Of a stretch of DNA of 64,000 nucleotides, positions 12,390-22,303 are shown piece by piece (positions within the stretch are counted from its first letter, which is position 1; every line of letters starts with the position of its first letter). Origin of the DNA: Bryoerythrophyllum caledonicum (Eukaryota > Streptophyta > Bryopsida > Pottiales > Pottiaceae); NCBI GenBank assembly GCA_963971425.1, contig OZ020524.1, positions 16,805,845 to 16,869,844 of the forward strand, read 5' to 3'. The position numbers were made by a program, and so were the translations under genes. The notes beneath the pieces are model-generated. The model was not told where the DNA came from and did not search any database. It was given only the letters and a program-made list of their open reading frames with translations.

Positions 12390-14039
12390 ATGGCAGGAAC
12401 CGTAAGAAAGAACTTATCTCAAGACTTGGAGATGGTGGACCAAACGGATGAAAGCCCCCACTCCACCACAAAATCAAAGACACCAAGAGGCAAAGAAGGC
12501 GAAATCAGCAGCAGCAAGAAAAGCAAGAGGACCAACACAAATGAAGGTAAGTCATCTAAACCCGTTTTTACAACTTACAAGTTTTGGATGGGATTTCAGG
12601 CCATGGAAGCACTCGCGGTTGAAGAAGGAGCTGAAAAACTCTTTAGTGGAGAAACGGCGTTGGATATGATGACTAGAGGACTCAAAGAAGAAGAGGCCAA
12701 CGAGGCTCATGGCGCAAGGACGGCCTTCCCCCGAATTCCGCAAATCTTGTACCCCATAGAGGTAAGGAAAGGCGTTGCCAAGCAACACTATAACATCACG
12801 CAACTTCCGTGCGAAGTCAAGACAAACGAAGCTACGGGTTTGTCCCTTGACTTCCACATTGCCATCCACTTTGAATTACCTAACACCCCTATCATGTATG
12901 AAACGGCTAAGAACATGATTGTAAAGAGATTGGAGAAAATGAACATCATGCTTGGCACCGGTGTGTATGACCCCCTATATATACCATGTCTTAGCATCAA
13001 ACAAGGGAAAACAAAGGGAGTATGGGCGGGAAGCTTTAAGGTACATCTTCTTAAACCCCAATATGATGGTCTTGCATTGCTTAAAGGGCTTAGAGTCTTT
13101 ATCCTAAACATTGATGGGCAAGATGTGATTGGCAAGGTTTGCAAAACCTTTAATAATCTTTCTAAAGGTTCTAACCTCTCCTTGAAAGTGAAAAGTGTGT
13201 GCCTAGAGGCGGTCTCCGCCCAAGCAATGTTTGAAGAAGTACTTGGGCATAGTTTTGCACAAGGGCATGACTATGAAATAACCAACGTGCAAAAGGTGTA
13301 TGGTGAATCATGGGCATTCATCATAGCCTCAACACCAACACAAGTGAAAAACATGATCACCAACCGCATTGTGGTGCAAAACGAAGTATTGCTTCCAAGG
13401 CAAGTAATTGACACCAAAGGACCAAATGGTGTCATCGAAACAAAGGCAAGGAAAGAAGCCCTAACCCTTACCCTCTCTTCTCTCCCAATCACTTTGAACA
13501 CCATAAACACCTCACAAGCAATTTATAAAATTATGGGAGCCCTCAATGTTAGAGAAATTTGGTTCCATAGAGAGAGAGACAATTACCACAATGAAAGTTG
13601 CAATGTGCTTTGTGCTAACCCCATTGTATATAGAACCTTCGTGAAAAAGACACATGTGATAGATGGCAACTATGTGGACTTTTTGCCACACCCAAGGAGC
13701 TTGGAGGGTCTACATCCACCTACCGCCAACGCCATCAAAGACTTTGGGTTTGATGACATCAACACCGCCCTCATCAACACAATCACCACATTCAATGTCC
13801 AAGCCTCACCATCATCACCTCCCTATTGCACCACGAAGGAAGTCGAGAAAATGATCGAAGACAACAACAAGAAGGTAATTCAAGCAAACAAAGACTACAC
13901 CGACATGAAGCACGAAGAACTCAAGCTCCACATGGAGGACATCCAAGCAACAATGTTTGCACTAGTGCAAAAGATGTCCGCCGTAACCGGTAAATCCAAC
14001 TTACCGCTCCTCCAAGACAAACCGCCAAACATGCAATGA
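12390..14039 (+). CDS. LINE-1 ORF1 protein (putative RNA-binding, coiled-coil C-terminus)
   Basis: A 549-residue open frame just before ORF2, where LINEs encode their RNP (nucleic-acid-binding) protein. I chose the ATG at 12390 (AACATGGC, good context) because it is the first ATG; the frame is open further up only through GTG and C-rich repeat sequence. The N-terminus is acidic then Ser/Lys-rich (KSKTPRGKEGE..SSSKKSKR). A central region of about 350 residues looks globular and might hold an RRM-like fold (SLKVKSVCLEA..WAFIIASTP), but I see no diagnostic motif and no zinc knuckle. The end (about residues 475-530, EKMIEDNNKK..LHMEDIQATMFALVQKM) is a likely coiled coil, as expected for a multimerising ORF1p. 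It ends in an ATGA overlap with ORF2. The frame is intact, unlike ORF2. LINE-3 has no counterpart. Confidence 0.75.
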   Translation: MAGTVRKNLSQDLEMVDQTDESPHSTTKSKTPRGKEGEISSSKKSKRTNTNEGKSSKPVFTTYKFWMGFQAMEALAVEEGAEKLFSGETALDMMTRGLKEEEANEAHGARTAFPRIPQILYPIEVRKGVAKQHYNITQLPCEVKTNEATGLSLDFHIAIHFELPNTPIMYETAKNMIVKRLEKMNIMLGTGVYDPLYIPCLSIKQGKTKGVWAGSFKVHLLKPQYDGLALLKGLRVFILNIDGQDVIGKVCKTFNNLSKGSNLSLKVKSVCLEAVSAQAMFEEVLGHSFAQGHDYEITNVQKVYGESWAFIIASTPTQVKNMITNRIVVQNEVLLPRQVIDTKGPNGVIETKARKEALTLTLSSLPITLNTINTSQAIYKIMGALNVREIWFHRERDNYHNESCNVLCANPIVYRTFVKKTHVIDGNYVDFLPHPRSLEGLHPPTANAIKDFGFDDINTALINTITTFNVQASPSSPPYCTTKEVEKMIEDNNKKVIQANKDYTDMKHEELKLHMEDIQATMFALVQKMSAVTGKSNLPLLQDKPPNMQ

Positions 14040-14295
14040 CCAAAGACCACACGGTAAAATATATTTACCATCTCTACACTTCTTATACAAAACTATGTAG
14101 TAGAAAGTATAGTATAGCACAAACTCCTACATACCTTAGCTACATACAAATACAGTGTATTAGACACTACCTAAAATACAAAAAACAATACTATACCAAA
14201 CTTCCCAAAAACTTACACCGTATTAAAGAAAAATCAAAACTACACATATATTACAAACCATATAAAAGATTTGAGTTGATACTTTATAAAACAAA

Positions 14296-14664
14296 TACCG
14301 GTACAAATAATAGTATACACGCTAATACGTATACTGGTACATACACGGATACAAATACTGATATATATATGGATACTAGTATGTATAATGATACATATAC
14401 GGATATAAATACTGGTATATATACGGGTACATATAGTGGTACCTATATTAGTACGTATTCTGAACCAAATATGGGCCCATATACCGGTACAAATACTGGT
14501 ACAAATACTGGTATGTATACTGGTACATACCCTAATACAAATACTGATAATTATACTAATAAAAATACTAATAAAAATATCAATACAAATATTAATACGT
14601 GTACTAACACAAATACTGGTACAAATACTGGTACAAATACCAAGACAAATACCAAGACATATAC
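14296..14664 (+). repeat. Coding 12-nt minisatellite (Asn-Thr-Gly-Thr repeats) upstream of 2A
   Basis: Units resembling TGGTACAAATAC repeat around thirty times in frame, giving runs of NTGT, YTGT and TYTDTN. The period of 12 keeps the frame open. LINE-3 has the same array at 44450-44830 with different unit order, so the array turns over within the family. Function unknown; it forms most of the product released upstream of 2A. Confidence 0.85.
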
Positions 14665-14720
14665 CAATACAACTATACGTAGGAATGCCTATACAAAAAC
14701 AAACATAACTACATATACAC

Positions 14721-14745
14721 AAAAAAGAAGAAGAACGCCGGTCTC
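14721..14745 (-). mobile_element. 25-bp LINE tail insertion with a 17-bp target duplication
   Basis: AAAAAGAAGAAGAACGCCGG, read on the minus strand, is the family's 3' end (CCGGCGTTCTTCTTCTTTTT). It is flanked by CATAACTACATATACAC at 14704-14720 and again at 14746-14762. LINE-3 lacks both the insert and the second copy. Insert plus duplication is 42 bp (14 codons), so the ORF2 frame is kept and a short KRRRTPVS stretch was added. Confidence 0.85.
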
Positions 14746-14920
14746 CATAACTACATATACACACACAAAGATAACCACACAATATCAACAAAACACATAC
14801 ATATACATACACACATACAAAGACAAACACATACAATAAAAAAAACACAAAATCAAATACCAAAGCCACATACAAAAACAAAAAACTCTAAAACAAAACA
14901 AAAAACCCATCTACTACAAA

Positions 14921-14968
14921 CTACTAATATTAATCGTAGGAGACATAGAGACTAACCCAGGACCTATG
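14921..14968 (+). other. 2A ribosome-skipping motif of LINE-1
   Basis: The codons read LLILIVGDIETNPGP followed by Met-Pro. This meets the 2A consensus D(V/I)ExNPG/P with the usual upstream hydrophobic run. In known 2A systems the ribosome releases the chain at Gly and restarts at Pro, so ORF2 would give a Thr-rich leader protein and a separate enzyme polyprotein starting at the final Pro. The upstream TAA at 14837 means this copy no longer reaches it from the ORF2 ATG. Confidence 0.85.
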
Positions 14969-17900
14969 CCGAACATATTAAAAAGACACCCCACTTCACA
15001 CAAAATGAATGCCAAAACATATTTCATACCAAATACCATAAAACTACAACCCGAATACGAACACATCGCCCAAAAATTTGCCCCCCTGTTCAATACTACA
15101 CATATATTACATCAACAACATAATAACGCATACCCACATATTGCCACATATATAAACAAACACAACCAATATCCTCCTTCCCACATTCTATTTGCCCTAG
15201 CCATCACTATACACCCCAACATAGACCTTTGTAATCAACTCCTAAACACACAAAATCAAACCATAACCCAATGGACCAATACACTCCTTCACACTCTACA
15301 TAATCTACAAAATCCCCCCGAAAGACACATTAGTACCCCACATCCTCACACAACATTTCTTGAATCCAACTTAAACATCATAACCCACAACACATCGATA
15401 AACAAAGAACTATATGACTTTATACACAACCAAAATACACCCCCAACAAATGACATGATAAAACAAAGATTTCCCTACCTCCCTAACACTATCATAAAGG
15501 AGGCACTAAAATGCCTAAACCCCCTCCCGGAATACACTCATCCACCCCCACCACCAAACTACATCCCACCACAAAACCATAACCCACATACGAACAACAA
15601 CAACACAAGCATAACAACATAGAATGCCTCATCCCTAAACACTGCGCTCCCAAACCTACAAAACATAATTATACACACTAACACACCACCGGCACTCATA
15701 GTCATACAAGAAACAAAAATATCGACCACAAAATCCACAAAATACATACAAAGACTATTTCCCGACTACAAACTTATTTTCAATAATACACATGCCCTAA
15801 CACGATGCATACAACAAAGAAGACCACACACACCGGGCCGAGGAGGCCTCCTCACCCTCATACACAAAAATTACGCCTTTCCAGGCAATGTTAAAAAAAT
15901 CCCCACCCAATGAACATATCCCCATACCTCCAAATTATGGAAATCTCCAATCACCCATTACAATCATGGCTAATCCACCACATATACATGTCATCCCACT
16001 CCGAAGACATTAGACTCACCAAGGACATCAAAACTAACATCACCACCCATATCACCAACAATCTCAACCACAACCACATCTTACGTGGTGACTTCAATAG
16101 AGACGTTGCCCTCGTAGGTAGACAAAACGGAAACCAACACACACCACCACAAATAATAGACTTACAATGGAAACAATTTACTGAAAATCTAAACTTTGAT
16201 TACATTTCCACAAACACTACATGCTCTAGACAAGGAGGATACAACTATAACAATTGGAGCCTAATTAATGGATTCTACGTACGCGCAACTAACCATACCA
16301 CATTTACTTCCACAACAGACAATAACATTCAACTGAACTCTGATCACTCACCTATACAACTCCACATCCCAAACAACATATTTATAAACCGTACACCAAC
16401 CAACACAAACAATGACCAAATACGTATCCTCAACCCCATCCCACATAACAACATAGAATTATTCAACACAAAATTCTTTGAGGAAAACTCACTACGCATT
16501 GACTCCCTAATAAACGAATTGGAATCTAATAACCATCTTTCTCAAACACAATGGCAAGAAGCCTGTCATACCCAAGATACACTCATCAATAACATATCCA
16601 ATACAATTGAACAAACTTGCAAAGCCCAACCCATACCACAAATGACAAATCGAACATCACAACAAGGTGGATATTTACCCCGGAAATTATCTAAAACATG
16701 GAAACAACATCTAACCATTTACCACACCATACGGAAAACCATAAGAATCGTAAATAATAACCCCCAATAGCGAAACCACCCTATTCTCAACGAACTCCAA
16801 AACCTTTAACACACACAAATCCCTAATCCACCCCCCATACACCTACCTCACGACACATGGATAAATGACATAGCATTAATTGCAAAAAATGCCAACATAC
16901 AAGCCCGAAAAATCACCACCAAACATACCCAAGAAAACATTCGAAAAGCCATCTCCAAATATAGACAACTATATGAAACTAGCCCCAAGAAAATAAACAG
17001 AAGAATATTCAAAAATATGGAGTCCCCACCATTAGACTGCATCATCGACCAATATAACAATATACTAATTAGCCCAGAAGACATTGCAAACGAAATATTT
17101 AACCAACAAACAAAAAACAACACACCTACCGTAAACACATGCAACTATCAACCGGACCACCGCACTACATGCACATGCGCAGTACGACAATATCCATGGC
17201 ATGACCTAGATGGATTCACATTAGAAACAAGAGGAGACCCGGAAACCCCACTACAGGCATACTTTAAACAAGCTACATATGACACATGCCTACGTAACCT
17301 AGGAAATAACAAAGCCCCCGGACCGGACCGCATACCGAACTCTATCCTAAAAAATATGCCCCCAAGTTCCACAAACTACTAAACCTCTTCTTCTCCCACT
17401 GCTACAAACAAAGACAAATCCCCGCTTCATGGAAAACAAGTGCAACGATCCTACTATACAAAAAAGGAGATCCATCCATGCTACCGAACCATAGACCCAT
17501 CGCACTAGCCAATACCATCTATAAACTACTTACGAGCACATTCACATCAATACTATCATCATATGGCGAAAAACATAAAATACTGCATGATAGTCAAGAA
17601 GGATTCCGCGCAGAAAGAAGCACCGCTAGACAAATCCAAACAATAATAGCCGCATTAGAAGATGCACGATTTACAAACCAAGACATATTTATATTGTATG
17701 TCGACTTTAAAAATGCCTTCGGCTCTATTGACCATGCTAGACTTTTAGCCATTATGACGGACCTTGGATACCCCAAAGACGCCACCGCACTAGTGGAAAA
17801 TATATATTCCGAATCCTCAACTTCCTACATAGGAGAACACTTTGGTAAAACTAAACCCATAGCCATCCAAAGGGGAACAATACAAGGAGATACCCTAAGC

Positions 17901-20900
17901 CCATATTTATTTATTATATTCCTAGAACCACTACTTAGATGGCTAGATAGAGGAAACAATGGATACACATTCGGACATCACAAACCACCATCAACTCCAC
18001 GGCATACGCGGACGACCTTGCGGCCATAACCAACAAAATCAATGCCATAAAAATACAAATTAACAAAATAGACAGGTACTGCAAATGGACAAGTATGGAT
18101 GTAGGGGTCCCCAAATGTGCCATCACTGGATGCCCAAATAAATCAAAAACAAACCCCACCGCATTCAAAGCCCTAATACAAACCTCTAACATTAATTACC
18201 GAAATCAACAAATACCCATTCTACACCAAAACGAACCATACACATATCTAGGAATAAGTCTCGTCCCCTCCCTAAAATGGAAAACCCAAATTCATGCCAC
18301 CACCACAAATTAATCAAACAATGCAAAGAACTAGTAGCTTGTCCGGCCACTATGAAACAAAAAATAAAAATGATCAACACAGTTTTCAGACTGGGCGTGG
18401 CATACAGCTTCTACGCGGTACCATACTCAATGCCCGCCATAAAAAAATTGGACCAAAAAATAACTTCCACACAAAAAACCGTATGCGGCATGCCAAAATG
18501 TATGTCTAACATAATTACCCAACTACCACACAACCTTTTTGGACTAGAAGCCTTCTCATTAAAAAACGCATACCTTAGATGCATAGGAGAACAACTCCAG
18601 AACGTTCTAAATGACAGTGGCAAACTTGGGAAAATATACAGGGGCCTAACACATCACATCCTCGCCCAATATGGGGGGGCAGAAAACATACCTAGAATAA
18701 AAAAGACAAATTGTACAAGATCACCAATAACACGTACCCTCTTCTTACTAAAACACGTAGCCAAAGTCCACCTAAAATGCAGTCTCTCCAACTTTCTTAT
18801 AGAACCAACAACACTAGAAAAAGCCTGGACTCTTGAAACACAAAACCATAATACACTCAACACACAATTATCCCAAAAGTTATTACAAAAACTCCTAACA
18901 AAAAATATCTACGAACTAAAACAGATCTCCCTACTCAACGGAACACACATCATGAACAATGAAGAATTTAAAACCTACCACTTCACCCCATCAAAACTTA
19001 TTAAAAGTGCCCTAAAAATTGCACGACAACTCTTTTGTCACCCAATAAATCCCCCCCCACCCAATACACATACCAATACACATACATACTCTCATACAAT
19101 TAGAGACCCATTCATCACTATAAACAATGACATCACCCCAAGAAATATCACTACACAATCGATCCACCCTCCCCACTCCCACCCACACCACCCCCACCCC
19201 CCAAATCACATCCTCAAAAACCCCACCACCTATCCCATTAACAACATCATACACCACGAATACAAGGAAAAAATAGATAAAAACCAAATAGAAAACAATT
19301 ACACTAGATATCTATGCCAATGGACTCACAATAACCACACTTACAACAAATGGCTCTCCCAAAGAAACCTCTTCCCAAGACACAACCAAAACACCATTTC
19401 ACATAACACAAATAAATTGACACAATATTATCAAAGAACTCAACACAAATTCTACACCGAAATTATCCAAGCTCACCATCCACAAAACCAACCCCAAGAC
19501 ACAAGGTCCGTCACCCCACCCACAATAATCCCCCTACTAAACATCTACACAACAGAATGCAACCCCGAAAAAGACACTCTTATCTCATCTAACACAATTA
19601 AAATTGACAAAGACCAAGCACACTTATACAAAGAAGATGGAAGGCATCTTTTTACCATCCCAATCACTAGGCTCACATGGTTGTGGAACCAATACAATAC
19701 TAAACTACAAACCCCTACAAACATTGAACCAACAACCCAACCGTTCGAAACCGAAGTCATTTGACTATACCAAAGATACAAATATAGATTACCAAAAAAT
19801 AACCCCCTTAAACTTACACAATATACACTACCCATACCTATACTTAATTCACTAATCTCCACATTCAACATCCAACACTCATATTTCTCCTCCCCCGTCA
19901 CATGCCCCACCAAAGTCAACAAATTTTACTCCCCCTTTGAAAGAGATAAAATATTCGGATCACTAGGCAAAGCCTTTGACCACAAATGGATAGGTAATGG
20001 TATGGCCCACCCACACAATGAAGAAGAAACACAACAAGCTCTACATTGGGCCCGCCTTGCGGCCAAACATGACCCAAACCACACCTCTACCCTAATCATA
20101 ACCCCAGACAAAAACTGGTACCAAAATCATAATCCACACTCGGGCCCGTTTCCCGATTCACACATCATTACACTATTCGAAGCGGATTCAATAACATATG
20201 AAGAACCCACCATCCCACTAGATCTAAAAAAACCCAGAATTGAATCATCCACTCTACAAATAATATGCATCCACCACCAAAATCATACTCTAGGCACACA
20301 AGAACAACTAGAAGAACTCTCTTCCATAGCAAAGACTCTAAACGTACACCGGATACTCACAAAATTGGCCCCACCAACGCCAATGCAAACACCCGTCAAC
20401 AGAAGCAAAAAATGGTCAAAACTACGCTACAATAACAATACACTAAACTACACCTTAACACCCCCACCTCTCCCGGAGTATCAAACTAATACCCCACCTA
20501 AATTTAATCCCGAATATAGCTACTATACTGATGGCTCCTTTAAACCGCCAGAACAAATTAGCCCGGGATCTTGGCGCAGAGAAAAAGCTGGTTATAGAAT
20601 ATACAACGCTACGAAAGAAATCAAACTAGCCAAAAAACTACATGGACTGCAAAATATCCTCAGAGCAGAACTAATGGCCATCCACAAAACACTAGAAATC
20701 GTCTCAACAAAATACAACAATGAACCGGTGCACATATTTACAGATTGCATTAACGCACTATATTTATTAAACACCCAATTAACACATCCTACCCTCCATA
20801 ATAGTCACCCCGACCAAATCATACTAGAATCAATGGTCCAAATGATACTAAAATGAGAACAAATCACAACCCTCCACAAAGTCCGAGCCCATGCTAATAT

Positions 20901-22140
20901 TGATGGCAATGAACAAGCGGATAAACTTGCAAAAGAAGGAAGAGAAAAATCACATAAAAATGCCAAAGACCCACATGAATACGCCCACGCCACCCCTTAC
21001 TATTTCCAAAAAGAAGATTGGCCTTCCAAAGAAGACACCCCCGATAAAGGCCCGGTCAGATTCCTGAGCAAATACCTCATAAAACAAGACCTACATAACA
21101 ATCTTGACACAATCACAGACAACTTTCCTAACATAGAAAAGTGGACTAACAACAATGACATAGACAATGAACCCTCTACAAATTTTTGGAAAAACCCCAT
21201 CATCACCGATTCACAAATAACATGCCTTATCAAATTCCGTACCGGTCAATATATGGGAAACGCCCGTAAACAACTCTTCTTTGGAATAGAAAGATTTCCA
21301 TCCATAACATGCCCCATATGCCCCTCAACGGACCCCGACACATGGCTACATGTTCTACTCAAATGCCAAAACCACCACATACATTCCCTAATTATTAAAA
21401 GACATAACAAAGCGGTATGGGAAGTCCGAATACTAATCACCTCCTACAATAAATCGAGATGTTTTATACTAATGAACTCCGGCACTTTCAATAACAATCC
21501 ACAAGAAAATACGTTCCCCCCGTGGCTACTCCCATGCTCATGTACGACCCAAAGATGTCATTGCAACGCTAGGCTCAAACTGGACATCTTTTGTATCAAA
21601 GGTTTACCATACAATGACCCACCACCTGATAACGTCAACCAAGACTACACCATTCAATTCATTGAATTCACATATTGCAACGATAGATTTTCCCCGGAAA
21701 CAATCCAAAACAAAATAGACAAATACCAACCCCTTATTGACGACATCATCGCCCTCGGATGGAATGTCGACCCCCTTATGGTAATCACATCCGGCGCTCG
21801 GGCCAGCACCTTTATCCCATCTATGAAAACTCTAGAAGACACCTTCAAGATACCCATTGAAACAATTAGAACATCCTTTAAAAACATTAACACCATAGCT
21901 ATCCAACATGCCATGTCCATTCTTCTACATAAACGCAAAATTGAAAACAACCAAGCCCTCCCCGATACACAGGACCCCCCCTAAATTCTCCCCCCGCCTT
22001 GATTTTCATGATTAGTTGGTTTTAAGGTTTTTGACTACTTGCCTAGTTTGTGGTTAGTTCGTTGGCTAGTTGCTTGGTTTTTGATTCGTTGGTGGGTTTG
22101 TTGACTTGTGGTTCTTTGGTTTCTTGTTACATAGTGTCTA

Positions 22141-22289
22141 CCCTCGAGAGAGGGAAGTAGTTCCAGCTAACTAATTCCTTGTCCTGTGGGCATGGTCTTA
22201 GTAGTGGAACGAACAGACACTTTATTCACGCCGGCCTCCTTCGGAAACCGGCGTTCTTCTTCTTCTTTTTTTTTTTTTTTTTTTTTTTT
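22141..22289 (+). other. LINE-1 3' end: two hairpins and TTC/T tail
   Basis: Hairpin 1 at 22141-22154 is CCCTC-GAGA-GAGGG, a perfect 5-bp stem with a GNRA loop. Hairpin 2 at 22230-22252 has a GCCGG/CCGGC outer stem and a CTTCGG centre. The tail follows: GTTCTTCTTCTTC, then about thirty T, directly against the target sequence. Such 3' structures are what some LINE reverse transcriptases recognise for priming; that role here is inference. Confidence 0.7.
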
Positions 22290-22303
22290 TTTTGATGATG
22301 GAC

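Larger units (their letters stand above)
14036..21984 (+). pseudogene. LINE-1 ORF2: Thr-rich leader, 2A, endonuclease, reverse transcriptase, RNase H, zinc motif
   Basis: Starts at the ATG inside the ORF1 stop (ATGA). Order: basic Tyr/Lys-rich leader, Thr/Asn-rich repeats (14296-14664), 2A (14921-14968), then a region starting MPNILKRHP. APE endonuclease follows (QETK, GDFNRD near 16090, SDHSPIQLHIP), then reverse transcriptase (NHRPIALAN, VDFKNAFGSIDHARL near 17700, RGTIQGDTLSPYLF, AYADD near 18003), RNase H (YYTDGSF near 20520, AELMAI, FTDCINAL, NIDGNEQADKLAKEG) and CPICPSTDP..LKC near 21310. It is dead: stops at 14837 (TAA), 15620 (TGG to TAG), 16768 (TAG), 19762 (TGG to TGA) and 20854 (CGA to TGA), and frameshifts near 15905, 17365, 17980 and 18290. 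Several stops are simple C/G to T/A transitions, so it was probably active not very long ago. Confidence 0.9.
9666..22289 (+). mobile_element. LINE-1: full-length 2A-containing LINE, about 12.6 kb
   Basis: A non-LTR retrotransposon inserted in LINE-2 in the opposite orientation. Order: 5' region with several AGATCTG words (about 9690-10650), C/T-rich tract (10760-12055), ORF1 (12390-14039), ORF2 (14036-21984), 3' UTR with two hairpins, and a TTC then T tail ending near 22289. ORF2 has APE-type endonuclease, reverse transcriptase, RNase H and a zinc motif. That architecture resembles the I/ingi group of LINEs, but the clade needs a tree. ORF2 is dead through several stops and frameshifts, so the copy could move only in trans. 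Confidence 0.88.

Noticed and set aside
14296..14664. CRISPR-like array of short repeats
   Set aside because: The 12-nt units are contiguous with no spacers, vary between units and are coding. The context is a eukaryotic LINE.
14240..14881. 213-codon minus-strand frame rich in Ile/Cys/Phe/Val
   Set aside because: Antisense shadow of the 12-nt coding repeat; a period of three times four keeps several frames open.
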